Source: Oceanidesulfovibrio marinus (GTDB lineage: Bacteria > Desulfobacterota > Desulfovibrionia > Desulfovibrionales > Desulfovibrionaceae). Taken from it: a stretch of 64,000 nt of DNA. The translations under genes were made by a program, and so were the position numbers. Under the pieces are notes generated by a model. The model was not told the origin of the DNA and ran no database searches. It saw nothing but the letters and a program-made list of their open reading frames with translations. Where the stretch lies: contig NZ_CP039543.1 in assembly GCF_013085545.1 (NCBI RefSeq), positions 744,001 through 808,000 of the forward strand, given 5' to 3'. Positions 48,026-57,040 of this stretch are shown in pieces. Positions within the stretch are counted from its first letter, which is position 1, and each line of letters begins with the position of its first letter.

Positions 48026-49585
48026 TCAGGCGTCAGGTTGTCTGCGGATGGCGTAAAACATTATGAGCATACCAATTCCTATGAGAATCGGCAAGATAAG
48101 ACCGCCGAAACGGCCATACGGCGTCAGTCCTTCGTGCAGGGAGACCTCGGCCTCCACCGTGGCCTCTTCAAACAGGGGCGTGGTGGTTCGGATGCGGCCG
48201 CCCGGCTCAACAATGGCCGATATCCCTGTGTTGGTGGCGCGCAGGAGTGTGCGGCCCTCTTCCACGGCGCGCAGTGCAGAGAGCTGCAGATGCTGCATCG
48301 GGGCCGAGGTGCGGCCGAACCAGGCGTCGTTGGAGATGTTCACCAGGACGGACGATCCCTTTTGCGCACGCCGCCGCGCCAGCTCCGGGAAGATGGTTTC
48401 GTAGCAGGTGAGTACGCCCAGCTTGAGTCGGGGTGTGTTCCCGTTGGCCGGCACCACCAGAGGACCGGAGTGCGTGCCGGATGTGAAGTCGCCAACGCCC
48501 TGTACGAGCTTGGTGAGGAACGGCAGGTATCTGCCAAAGGGGATGTACTCGCCGAAGGGGACCAGGTGCTCCTTGTCGTAGTAGCCGGCCGTCTCCCCGT
48601 GCGAGTCGAGGAGGAAAGCGCGGTTGAAGTACTGCAGGCCGTCCTGGTCGCGCTTGTAGCCAGGCGAGCCCAGGAGCAGGGCCGTGCCCAGGTCCTCGGC
48701 AAGCTGCCGCACGCGCAGGGAAAGGACGTTATTCTCCTGGAAGTAGAAGGGCATGGCCGTTTCCGGCCAGATCACCAGGTTGATGTCCATTGGCGAGTCG
48801 GTCACGGCGTGCGTGGTCAGCCGCACGTAGCGGTCCACGGTCCCGCGCTGGAATGCGGGGTTCCACTTGAGGCTCTGGTCGATGTTGCCCTGCACCAGGG
48901 CCACGCGGGCCGTGCCTGTTTCCGGCGGCAGGAAGAGCGGACCGACAGAACCGATGAAACCGAGAATGATCATGCCTGCGATACCGGCCGCGAGCCACCC
49001 CAGCCGGGCGCGCGTGCGCAATCCTTTGGCAAAGAACCCGGCCCACGGCAGCACAGCCAGAAACGCCAGAATCGCCGCCAGGCCGTCCGAACCCACAAGG
49101 GAGGCTGTCTGCAGCATGTCCGGCCAGGGTACGAAGGCCGAGGGCAGGGCGAGCCAGGTGAAACCTGTGAACAGCACGCCGCGCAGTCCCTCCAGTGCTC
49201 CCCAAAAAATACCGGCGGCAAGGGCCGACCACGGCGGCCGCAGCCGGCGTCCGGCAATGCGCGCCAGCACCGTGTACGCTCCGGCGTAGCAGCCCATGAC
49301 CAGCCCCAGCAGCACCGGGCATGGCGCGGCCAGCACCCAGGGCATGAAGCCGTAGTCGTGCACCGGCACGGCCACCCAGTACAAGCACGCCGCATAGGCC
49401 AGACCGCCAGCCAGCAGGCCGCGGACAAAGGCCGTTTTGCGGCTGGGCGAGGCCACGCCAATACAGTAGAGGCCGCCGGGCAGGGCCAGGGCGGTCAGGG
49501 GAATTTGCCACAGCGGATTGGCGAACCCCAGAAAGGTCAGCACCATTATGGCAAGGCCGGAGAGAACCGCATCGCGTCGTGTCAT
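48026..49585 (-). CDS. lnt: Apolipoprotein N-acyltransferase
   Basis: The 519-residue protein has an N-terminal multi-helix membrane domain followed by a periplasmic nitrilase-type domain. The catalytic triad is visible: Glu in VIWPETAMPF, Lys in DKEHLVPFGEYIPF and Cys in LTCYETIFPE. A final membrane helix ends the protein. Lnt adds the third acyl chain to lipoproteins. It is followed closely by prfB and preceded by a corC-like gene, a neighbourhood seen in many Gram-negatives. Confidence 0.95.
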   Translation of the reverse strand: MTRRDAVLSGLAIMVLTFLGFANPLWQIPLTALALPGGLYCIGVASPSRKTAFVRGLLAGGLAYAACLYWVAVPVHDYGFMPWVLAAPCPVLLGLVMGCYAGAYTVLARIAGRRLRPPWSALAAGIFWGALEGLRGVLFTGFTWLALPSAFVPWPDMLQTASLVGSDGLAAILAFLAVLPWAGFFAKGLRTRARLGWLAAGIAGMIILGFIGSVGPLFLPPETGTARVALVQGNIDQSLKWNPAFQRGTVDRYVRLTTHAVTDSPMDINLVIWPETAMPFYFQENNVLSLRVRQLAEDLGTALLLGSPGYKRDQDGLQYFNRAFLLDSHGETAGYYDKEHLVPFGEYIPFGRYLPFLTKLVQGVGDFTSGTHSGPLVVPANGNTPRLKLGVLTCYETIFPELARRRAQKGSSVLVNISNDAWFGRTSAPMQHLQLSALRAVEEGRTLLRATNTGISAIVEPGGRIRTTTPLFEEATVEAEVSLHEGLTPYGRFGGLILPILIGIGMLIMFYAIRRQPDA

Positions 49586-49725
49586 GGCAAAAAGAGGAGT
49601 GGAGGCCGCGTGCGGGCTGGTCCCTGGTCAGGCACGGCAGTGGGGCTGCAAGGGGCCTGCGGTCGGCGCAGTGTCCTTGGACACTTGTTGTTTTTTACAT
49701 TGCTGCTGTAGATCCAAAAGGTTGT

Positions 49726-50589
49726 CTAATGCTCACTGGACAACTGTTGTTCATTTTCTGCTGCAGAACGGAGCACAATCCAGCGGATCTGCTTCTGGTC
49801 GGCTTCCTTGATCTCGAACTCGTGGTCGTCCATCTGGAACCGTTCGCCCTCCAGAGGGACGCGGCCGGCGTGCTCGCTGATGTAGCCGCCCACGGTCTCC
49901 ACCTGGTCGGAGACGAGGTCCAACCCGGTGTGCGTGTGCAGGTCCTCCAGGGAGGTGCGGCCGGACAAAAGATACGAGCCGTCGTCCAGCGGCTGGATCT
50001 CCTCGGGACGCGGCGCGTCGTACTCGTCCTCGATTTCGCCGACGATCTCTTCGAGCACGTCTTCGAATGTGACAAGGCCGGAAGTGCCGCCGTACTCGTC
50101 CAGGGCGATGGCGAGGTGGATCTTGTTCAGCCGGAATTCCTGCAGGAGTTCGAGAACGTTCTTGGTCTCGGGGATGAAGAAAGGCTTGCGGATGAGATCA
50201 CCCAGCTCCGTGGTGGCGGGAACGCCCTGGTCACCGTCGGAGTGCACGAGGGTCTTGAGCAGATCCTTGGCATGCACGATGCCGATAATGTTGTCGCGGT
50301 TTTCGTGGTAGACGGGAATTCTCGAGTGACCGGATTCGATGATGCTGGAGACGATCTCCGACAGCGGCGAACCTTCCTCGACGCAAACGATATCCGTGCG
50401 TGGCACCATAATCTCCTGCACCTGGCGTCTGCCGAGATGCAGGACGTTGAGAATCATGGCGACTTCAACGGGTTCAAGCTTGCCATCGCTTTTGGCTTCG
50501 AGAATGTACTGCTCGATGGATGAGCCGTTTCTCGTGCTGAACAATTTACTGAGAAACGGCCAAAAACCGCTCTCTGAGCCTTCGTCCAA
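49726..50589 (-). CDS. corC: CorC/HlyC-type CBS-domain protein
   Basis: A TTG at 50589 with GGAG eight to eleven bases upstream gives a product of 287 residues; the frame is open further but without a ribosome site. It has a CBS pair (VQEIMVPRTDIVCVEEG, HSRIPVYHENRDNIIGIVHAKDLL, LDEYGGTSGLVTFEDVLEEIVGE) and a C-terminal CorC_HlyC transporter-associated domain (DDGSYLLSGRTSLEDL). There is no membrane DUF21 part, as in E. coli CorC. It is linked to magnesium/cobalt efflux or membrane integrity. The position before lnt is conserved. Confidence 0.9.
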   Translation of the reverse strand: MDEGSESGFWPFLSKLFSTRNGSSIEQYILEAKSDGKLEPVEVAMILNVLHLGRRQVQEIMVPRTDIVCVEEGSPLSEIVSSIIESGHSRIPVYHENRDNIIGIVHAKDLLKTLVHSDGDQGVPATTELGDLIRKPFFIPETKNVLELLQEFRLNKIHLAIALDEYGGTSGLVTFEDVLEEIVGEIEDEYDAPRPEEIQPLDDGSYLLSGRTSLEDLHTHTGLDLVSDQVETVGGYISEHAGRVPLEGERFQMDDHEFEIKEADQKQIRWIVLRSAAENEQQLSSEH

Positions 50590-50793
50590 TTGAGGAACTC
50601 CTTGCTGATGATTCCTGAAGCGGGGTTTCCGTCCGACGATGGAGGCGGAAAAGAGGGACCGGCCCGGGCCGCAATCGACCCCGGTACCAGATGCCACGGT
50701 CCATCACTACCCGTGCCGTATTCTATACTGTAACGAATAAATCCTCGAAAGCGACAAATCAATAGGGGAAGGACGTCATTTCTCGGAATTTTT

Positions 50794-51876
50794 TCAGTCG
50801 AGGCCCTTTTCGCGGAACAGCTCCAGATGGCGCTGCATGACCCACACGGCCAGGGGTTCGATACCGTCCTCGCCAACGTCGTGCCAGCGTACCTCGCGGT
50901 CGGCGTCCTCGGCCAGCCGCCCCACGCTCACGAACTGTACGCCCAGCTCCAGGTTGCGGGTATCGTAGTCCTCTTGCATGTTCTGCACGCGGCAGCGCAG
51001 CCAGAAACGCTGTTTCCGTTCTAATTCAGGGTCATACAGATCCAGCAGAATTACGATGCGGTCCGAGACCCGAAGCTCGATCTCCCGGCCCTTGACCGCG
51101 CTCCGCTCGATGTCCAGCCGCAGCCCGCCGGCGGAAATGTTGGCGATCCGTACCGGGTTGCCGTTCTTGTCCGGGATATAGGTGAACATGGGCTTGCCCC
51201 AGCTGGACAGGTTGGCCGCCGGGCAGCCGTGCTCGTCTGTGGGCAGCCGACGCTCCAGCCACATGGCCACGCCCAGGAAGAGGTAGGCAGGCGGTGCAAT
51301 GCGCAGAAAGTTCCGTTTCTGGTGGTTGTGCAACAGCTTCGGGAAGGCCAGCTCCGCTTGGGCAAAGCCGTCTACGGTGCGCGAGACGTTCTGAATGACG
51401 GAGGTGAATCGGTAGAAGGAAATCTGTCCCTTTTCCTCGGGCACGCGGAAGAAGCACTCCACCTCGCGATGCAGCCACGAGGGACCGGACTCCACATAGT
51501 CCGGCAGCTCCAGGGTCAGGGCCTCCACACCCAGCTCCAGGAGGGAGCAGCTTGTGGACCGCCGCGAGGGTTCGGCCGGCAGAAAGCGCATCTCGATCTT
51601 GGAGCGTTGGTCCAGCGCGGTTTCCATAATCTCGCGAATCTTGCCCGGATCGACAAACCAGCCGGCGGGCAGCGCGCTGCGGTAGCGCCGGCGGCTTACG
51701 AACTGGTTATAGAGGACGCCCAGGATAATGACGATGCCGACGGCAAGGAACGTGGCCACAAGATACGGCAGCGCATCGGGGTTGTTCCAGAGACGATGGA
51801 AGCTTTCCTTGACCTCATTGAGAAACGGCCGGTCGAAGTTGGGCGTGGGCGTCTGTTGTACAAAGGGGAGTATCAT
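50794..51876 (-). CDS. Membrane-anchored PilZ-domain protein
   Basis: With the start at 51876 the protein has 360 residues. A single membrane helix (ALPYLVATFLAVGIVIILGVLY) lies near residues 35-56. The C-terminal half is a PilZ domain with the c-di-GMP-binding RNFLR and NISAGGLRL motifs. The segment between helix and PilZ resembles the YcgR-type N-terminal region. It is a probable c-di-GMP receptor that affects motility, secretion or adhesion. The window also encodes two cyclases. Confidence 0.88.
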   Translation of the reverse strand: MILPFVQQTPTPNFDRPFLNEVKESFHRLWNNPDALPYLVATFLAVGIVIILGVLYNQFVSRRRYRSALPAGWFVDPGKIREIMETALDQRSKIEMRFLPAEPSRRSTSCSLLELGVEALTLELPDYVESGPSWLHREVECFFRVPEEKGQISFYRFTSVIQNVSRTVDGFAQAELAFPKLLHNHQKRNFLRIAPPAYLFLGVAMWLERRLPTDEHGCPAANLSSWGKPMFTYIPDKNGNPVRIANISAGGLRLDIERSAVKGREIELRVSDRIVILLDLYDPELERKQRFWLRCRVQNMQEDYDTRNLELGVQFVSVGRLAEDADREVRWHDVGEDGIEPLAVWVMQRHLELFREKGLD

Positions 51877-52002
51877 TCCCTGTGGTTCCTTTGGACGCAT
51901 GAACCCACGGCCGCGGACGGCGGCGACACGGGTTTCTCACTGTGGCATGCAATGCATGGAAAATTATGCCTGTCTGCAACTATTCATGCAAGATGCAATC
52001 CG

Positions 52003-53907
52003 TCAATGCTTTCCTTCGCTCCGCGCGCGTTCCATTTTCTTCAGATGGATCTCGATGCAGGAGAGCGCGGCCGGCGTGATGCCGGAGATGCGACCGGCCT
52101 GGCCCAGGGTGTGGGGCCGCACGGACTCCAGCTTTTCCACGGCCTCGCGTGAGAGCCCGGCCACGGCGGCATAGTCGATCTCCGGCGGCAGAGTTCGTTG
52201 CTCCTGCTCGGCGGCGCGGGCCACCAGATGCTCCTGCCGGGCCAGATAGCCCGAGTACTTGGCCATGGTTTCGGCCTCGGCCAGGGCGTCCGGCCGCACC
52301 TTTGCGTACTCCGCTATCTCCGGCCAGAAGGCGGCGAGATCCCCAATGCCAAGCTGCGGCTGACGCAACAGCTCGGCCAGGCTCACAGCGCGGTGGGGCG
52401 CGGCCGCGCCCAGATTTTCCAATACTTCGCGGGTGGCGGCGTCCGGCCGGACCATGCGTTGCTCCAATCCCTCGGTAATGGCGGCCAGGGCGCGCTCCTT
52501 GTCCTTGAAAAGCTCCCAATGCGCGTCGTCCACCAGGCCCATGTCCCGGCCCAGCGGGGTCAGACGCTGATCGGCGTTGTCCTCGCGCAGCAAGAGGCGG
52601 TGCTCGGCGCGGGAAGTGAACATGCGGTAGGGCTCCGTGGTGCCTTTGGTAACGAGATCGTCAACAAGCACGGCCATGTACGCCTGGTCTCGGCCCGGCA
52701 GGAAGGGCTCGGCAGCGCGCTCCTGCGCTGCGATGTTGCACGCGGCCCACAGCCCCTGCGCCGCGGCCTCTTCATACCCCGAGGTGCCGTTGATCTGCCC
52801 GGCCAGCCACAGCCCGGCCAGCGCCTTGGTCTCCAGCGTGGGCCTGAGCTGCGTGGGGTTGGCGTAGTCGTACTCGATGGCGTAGCCCGGCCGCACGATG
52901 CGCGCGTTCTCCAGGCCCGGGATGGTGCCCAGCAGCCGCTTCTGGATGTCCAGCGGCAGCGAGGTGGGGATGCCGTTGGGGTAGACCTCCGGGCTCTCCA
53001 AGCCCTCGGGCTCCACAAAAAGCTGGTGCCGCTCCTTGTCCGGGAAGCGGGCGATCTTGTCCTCGATGGACGGGCAGTAGCGCGCACCTGTGCCTTCGAT
53101 AATTCCCGTGAACAAAGGAGAGCGGTCGAAACCTTCACGTATTACTTCATGTGTCTCGGGCGTGGTCCAGGTGATGTGGCAGGGCACCTGCGGCAGGGTG
53201 ATTTCTTTGGTCCGGAAGCTGAACGGCTTGGGCGAATCGTCGCCGGGCTGGACCTCCATCTTCGAGTAGTCGATGCTCGACGACAGCAGCCGCGGCGTGG
53301 TGCCGGTCTTGAGCCGGCCCAGGGTCAGGCCGCATTCGGTAAGCGATTGCGAAAGCCCCACGGCCGCGGCGTCGCCCAGGCGGCCGCCCGAGAAGTTGGT
53401 AAGGCCCACGTGGATGCGGCCCATGAGGAAGGTGCCCGTGGTGAGCAGCACGTGGCGCGCGCGGAACGTCTCGCCCAGCGCGGTCTGCACGCCGGCGGCG
53501 CAGCCGTTTTCCTTGAGGATGGCCACGGCCTGATCCTCGCGGATGGCGAGGTTTTCCTGCGCAAAGAGCGAGGCCTTGACCGCCTTCATGTACCGTTCGC
53601 GGTCGATCTGCGCGCGGCTGGCGCGCACGGCCGGGCCCTTGCGCGTGTTCAGGATGCGGAACTGGATGCCGGCGGCGTCCGCCCATAGGCCCATCATTCC
53701 GCCCAGGGCGTCGATCTCCTTGACCATGTGGCCCTTGGCCAGGCCGCCGATGGCCGGGTTGCAGGAGAGATGGCCGATGCGGTCCACGTTGAGCGTGAGC
53801 AGCAGCGTGGACAGCCCCATGCGCGCGCAGGCCATGGCTGCCTCGCACCCGGCGTGGCCTGCGCCGACCACCACGACGTCGAAGCGTTCCTCCAGCATTG
53901 GAGTCAT
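52003..53907 (-). CDS. mnmG: tRNA uridine-5-carboxymethylaminomethyl modification enzyme MnmG
   Basis: The protein (about 634 residues) shows the FAD-binding [21 protein letters not shown], the GidA signatures [22 protein letters not shown] and [18 protein letters not shown], and the helical C-terminal domain ([18 protein letters not shown]). With MnmE it modifies the wobble uridine of several tRNAs. Start codons at 53907 and 53898 are both possible; neither has a good ribosome site. Confidence 0.95.
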   Translation of the reverse strand: MTPMLEERFDVVVVGAGHAGCEAAMACARMGLSTLLLTLNVDRIGHLSCNPAIGGLAKGHMVKEIDALGGMMGLWADAAGIQFRILNTRKGPAVRASRAQIDRERYMKAVKASLFAQENLAIREDQAVAILKENGCAAGVQTALGETFRARHVLLTTGTFLMGRIHVGLTNFSGGRLGDAAAVGLSQSLTECGLTLGRLKTGTTPRLLSSSIDYSKMEVQPGDDSPKPFSFRTKEITLPQVPCHITWTTPETHEVIREGFDRSPLFTGIIEGTGARYCPSIEDKIARFPDKERHQLFVEPEGLESPEVYPNGIPTSLPLDIQKRLLGTIPGLENARIVRPGYAIEYDYANPTQLRPTLETKALAGLWLAGQINGTSGYEEAAAQGLWAACNIAAQERAAEPFLPGRDQAYMAVLVDDLVTKGTTEPYRMFTSRAEHRLLLREDNADQRLTPLGRDMGLVDDAHWELFKDKERALAAITEGLEQRMVRPDAATREVLENLGAAAPHRAVSLAELLRQPQLGIGDLAAFWPEIAEYAKVRPDALAEAETMAKYSGYLARQEHLVARAAEQEQRTLPPEIDYAAVAGLSREAVEKLESVRPHTLGQAGRISGITPAALSCIEIHLKKMERARSEGKH

Positions 53908-54068
53908 GAGTCTTGAACCGATTGTTGCAAAAGGATTTGTTTGAAAAGCTGCTCGACCATCACGCCGGCGCGACACAAGAAAAGCTCAAATCCGGCGCGT
54001 AGTTGGAAATACGCGTGGGTCTGAGCTTTTCGAGGAAACGCAGTCAGCACGGGTATTCCAGCGACCTG

Positions 54069-55319
54069 CTACTTGCCGGCGGCGCCCAGCATGTGCGCAA
54101 TGACCTTGGCGTCGCCAAGCTGCGCCGAGATCAGCGAACGCTCGTTGGGCTGGTGTGCGTTGTGGATGCAGGTGGACCAGACCACGGCCGGGTGCCCGGC
54201 GCGGCGCAGGAATGCGGCCACGGTGCCGCCGCCGATGCCCTGGGGCTTGGCCGTTACGCCGTACACGTTCTTGATGCCGTCGGCCAGCTTGGTGACCACC
54301 TCGCTCTGCACGTCCGTGGGCTGGGCCGCCTCGTTGCGCTGCACCACCTCGTACTCCAGGGTCACGCCGTAGCTGCGCATGACCGACGCGCCGATTTCCT
54401 TAATTTTTCCAAGCACATCGTCGATGGGGTACTCCGGCAGGATGCGGCAGTCCAGGTAGAACACGTCCTTGCCCGGCACGGTGTTCACGTTGGGCACGTT
54501 GGCGTCCTTGCGCGTGGGTTCGAACGTGGAGATGGGCGGATCGAAGAGCGGGTCCTTCTTGTCGAACAGGGCGTAAAGCTCCTGCAGCTTCATGATGAAC
54601 GCGGCGGCGCCCACCAGGGAGTTGACGCCCTCGCCCGGTGTGGAGGCATGGCACTGCTTGCCCACCACCGTGATCTTGAGCCAGAGCATGTGCTTTTCCG
54701 CCACTTCCATGAGCCTGGAGTCCGAAGCGCCGAAGTCCGGCACGAGGAAGAGGTCGTTGGCGCCGAAGAGGTCCGGGTTGTGCTTGAGCACGTAGTCGAG
54801 CCCGAAGCCGGAGCCGGTCTCCTCGTCGGACACGAAGAGCAGGCCGAGGCCCATGTCCGGGGTGACGTCCTGGTCCTTGAACGCCTTGGCCGCTACCAGT
54901 GAGCTGACAATGCCCTGGTGGTTGTCCTCCACGCCGCGGCCGTAGAGCACGTCGCCCTCCACGCGCAGGGTGAAGGGGTCGCCGATCCACAGGGAGAGGT
55001 CGCCCGAGGGCACCACGTCCATGTGGGAGATGACCCAGAGGGTACGCTCGGACTTGCCGGGCAGGGTGGCGGCGAGGTTGGGACGCACGCCGTCCGGCAC
55101 GCGCGCATCCGGCGCATTGATCCAGACCACTGGGCCGATGCCGAGGCTGTCCAGATACTGCTCGATGTACTTGGCCTTCACCATTTCGCCTTGGCCAGGG
55201 CCCATGTCGCCCGGGCCTTCGTTCTCCGGTCCCAATGCCGGCCGGGAGACGAGGTTTTTCTGCAGGTCGATGACGCTCTCGCGCAACGAGTCGATGTATT
55301 CATAGATGGGCTTGCTCAT
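54069..55319 (-). CDS. M20-family metallopeptidase (dipeptidase/deacylase type)
   Basis: Starting at 55319 the product has 416 residues. The two-zinc site is visible in VISHMDVVPSGD, YGRGVEDNHQG and DEETGSGFGLDY, and the dimerisation/lid domain carries HASTPGEGVNS. The C-terminal VSGIGGGT-like segment appears as QGIGGGTVAAFLRRAGHPAV. M20 peptidases cleave dipeptides or acyl-amino acids in the cytoplasm. The exact substrate is not predictable. The 55320-55615 gap upstream is purine-rich with no gene. Confidence 0.9.
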   Translation of the reverse strand: MSKPIYEYIDSLRESVIDLQKNLVSRPALGPENEGPGDMGPGQGEMVKAKYIEQYLDSLGIGPVVWINAPDARVPDGVRPNLAATLPGKSERTLWVISHMDVVPSGDLSLWIGDPFTLRVEGDVLYGRGVEDNHQGIVSSLVAAKAFKDQDVTPDMGLGLLFVSDEETGSGFGLDYVLKHNPDLFGANDLFLVPDFGASDSRLMEVAEKHMLWLKITVVGKQCHASTPGEGVNSLVGAAAFIMKLQELYALFDKKDPLFDPPISTFEPTRKDANVPNVNTVPGKDVFYLDCRILPEYPIDDVLGKIKEIGASVMRSYGVTLEYEVVQRNEAAQPTDVQSEVVTKLADGIKNVYGVTAKPQGIGGGTVAAFLRRAGHPAVVWSTCIHNAHQPNERSLISAQLGDAKVIAHMLGAAGK

Positions 55320-55615
55320 GCAAATAGTCCTTCGGGTGTCTGATGCGGTGGTGGCCGCGGCTATGGTCACCCGCCCGAGGCGGGCAAAGGTCGCAGAAAC
55401 CGAGAGATTACGACAAAGGTGCAGAGGGGACAAGAGGAGGGGAAAGGGATTCGGGAATGGTTGGGGGAAGGGCGATGCTGGGGGCATGGGGAAGAAGCGG
55501 GTTTCTGGACGGGAATCAGGAGGGCGGTATATGTCGTTGGTTACTTGAATAGTATGATGTTTTGAAATAGAATTATATGCGATAATTTAGCAGAACATGA
55601 ATCTGAGGTGTAAAA

Positions 55616-56299
55616 ATGAAAAGCTTTCATATTATTTCTGTCATCTGGGTCGTTGTGGTATTGACTTTGTATTTCTTTGGCGACGCGCAAAAAATGAATA
55701 GTACTGGAGAGATGCTGTTATTACTATATTCTGTTTGCATATTTTGGATATGGCAATCTGATCAAGGCAAACTTCATTTTTTAGGATATAGAAAGGGGAA
55801 AAGAGCAACAAGGCCACAGAAAGACGATTACATAAATTCAATAATTGAAATTTATAATTTAATTATGCAGAATAGTAAGGTGCTAAGTAGCTATAGTGCA
55901 AATATAAATGATTTAATAAAAAAGGGGTTAGTTAATACGTTTATTCTCGAAGAAGACGGAGAATTCTACAAGATTCATAAGTACATTGATTTCAAAAATA
56001 TTCAAGATGGTGTCTCTGGTCCTAGCCAAATATTCTATAAGGATGCTTTTTTTGAAGACATAGTTAACGTGAAAAATGTTAAAAGCCATGTAGCTCTTTT
56101 GCTTAGGCAGTCTATAGTGATTCAAGACAACAAATTGTCAATAAGACAATTGAACCAGGAACGATGTGTCAAGTTGTTGCTTGAGAAAATTGACTCACGG
56201 TCTATTCCGCCGGTGGAATTTGTCAATAATGCCCTATATGTATTCAATTTGAAATATGATCATGATTTATGCATTCCGCCCTGGCCGGGTGGGTGCTGA
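55616..56299 (+). CDS. AT-rich orphan membrane protein, probably horizontally acquired
   Basis: This 227-residue gene is conspicuously AT-rich against a GC-rich background, with many AAA, ATA and AAT codons. Two hydrophobic segments near the N-terminus (HIISVIWVVVVLTLYFFG and EMLLLLYSVCIFWIW) precede a soluble mixed region without recognised motifs. Its last few codons run into GC-rich sequence (PPWPGGC), so the original end may have been lost. It lies alone between the M20 peptidase and a terminator, on the opposite strand to its neighbours. It could be a cargo gene such as a defence or toxin component, but nothing in the sequence proves a function. Confidence 0.65.
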   Translation: MKSFHIISVIWVVVVLTLYFFGDAQKMNSTGEMLLLLYSVCIFWIWQSDQGKLHFLGYRKGKRATRPQKDDYINSIIEIYNLIMQNSKVLSSYSANINDLIKKGLVNTFILEEDGEFYKIHKYIDFKNIQDGVSGPSQIFYKDAFFEDIVNVKNVKSHVALLLRQSIVIQDNKLSIRQLNQERCVKLLLEKIDSRSIPPVEFVNNALYVFNLKYDHDLCIPPWPGGC

Positions 56300-56355
56300 C
56301 CACGCTGCTCTTTGCCGGGCTCACGGGCATCATGCGCAATCACGACCGCGGGTGA
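56278..56355 (+). pseudogene. 3' remnant of a GC-rich membrane protein gene
   Basis: Directly after the AT-rich gene the frame ALAGWVLTTLLFAGLTGIMR, then NHDRG and TGA, is in resident-style codons and looks like the last helix of a membrane protein. It overlaps the end of the orphan gene in another frame. It is probably what is left of a gene disrupted by the AT-rich insertion. Confidence 0.4.
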
Positions 56356-56396
56356 GCCGCGTCATCATGAGCCCGGACTGACCCCCAACAACACAA

Positions 56397-56432
56397 AAAG
56401 CGCCGGCTCCCCATCTGGAGAACCGGCGCTTT
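56397..56432. terminator. Bidirectional intrinsic terminator
   Basis: AAAGCGCCGG and CCGGCGCTTT form a strong stem with an inner CTCC/GGAG step, and both flanks carry A/T runs. It ends the PxxKW gene on the minus strand and any plus-strand transcript from the left. Confidence 0.85.
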
Positions 56433-56456
56433 GCAACGCTTGGATCGCGGAAAGGT

Positions 56457-56732
56457 CTAGCGACCGCGGGCGGCGCGCTTGGACGCCTTCAGCGGGTTGA
56501 CCTTGACCTTGCCCGACTTGTCGAGCTCGGCCTTCACGTGGGTGGCGAAGTTGCACACGCCCAGCTTCCACTTCAGCTCGGGCTGGGGGTAGGTGGAGCA
56601 GTACTTCTCGCCCTCGAACTCTTTGATGCGCTCGCAGCCTTCGCACTTCTCAACCACGGGCTCCATGGTGATGCCCTTCATGACCACGCCCTGGGGGGTG
56701 CGCTCGGCGCCTTGCAGTTGTGCTGCAGACAT
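56457..56732 (-). CDS. PxxKW-family cysteine-rich protein
   Basis: The 91-residue protein contains EKCEGCERI, KYCSTYPQPELKW and LGVCNFATH. The PELKW segment with flanking cysteines matches what is known as the PxxKW cysteine-rich family of sulfate-reducing bacteria. Four conserved Cys could bind a metal or an iron-sulfur cluster. A basic tail (NPLKASKRAARGR) follows. The function of the family is unknown. The 56733-57040 gap upstream shows no gene. Confidence 0.8.
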   Translation of the reverse strand: MSAAQLQGAERTPQGVVMKGITMEPVVEKCEGCERIKEFEGEKYCSTYPQPELKWKLGVCNFATHVKAELDKSGKVKVNPLKASKRAARGR

Positions 56733-57040
56733 ATCGAACCTCCGGAAAATATTGTCGATTTATTCAAGAAGGGCCGTGCCGATGAACTCTCCCCATCGTC
56801 GGCGCTTCCGGGATACGCGAATCGAAAAGCAGACTAGATATAGAAGATGAGCCGCTGCTGTCAAGCCCTGGCGCATGGTTTTTCAGCGGTTTTTTGCGCC
56901 ATCTTCGCGAACAGGCGCGCGAGGACTGGCAGGGCGATTCCCGCGGCGCATGTCCGGACATCGCTCCAGCACATTTCCCTGGCCTTTCTTCTGACGTGGC
57001 AGCGGTTGCAGCCCGTGTCCTGCGACCGCGAGCCCTGTTC

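Noticed and set aside
47720-49711. 663-codon open frame opposite prfB and lnt
   Set aside because: Both opposite genes are certain. The translation is Arg/Gly/His/Gln-rich, typical of a shadow frame in GC-rich DNA.
52198-53688. 496-codon open frame opposite mnmG
   Set aside because: Shadow of a well-conserved gene.
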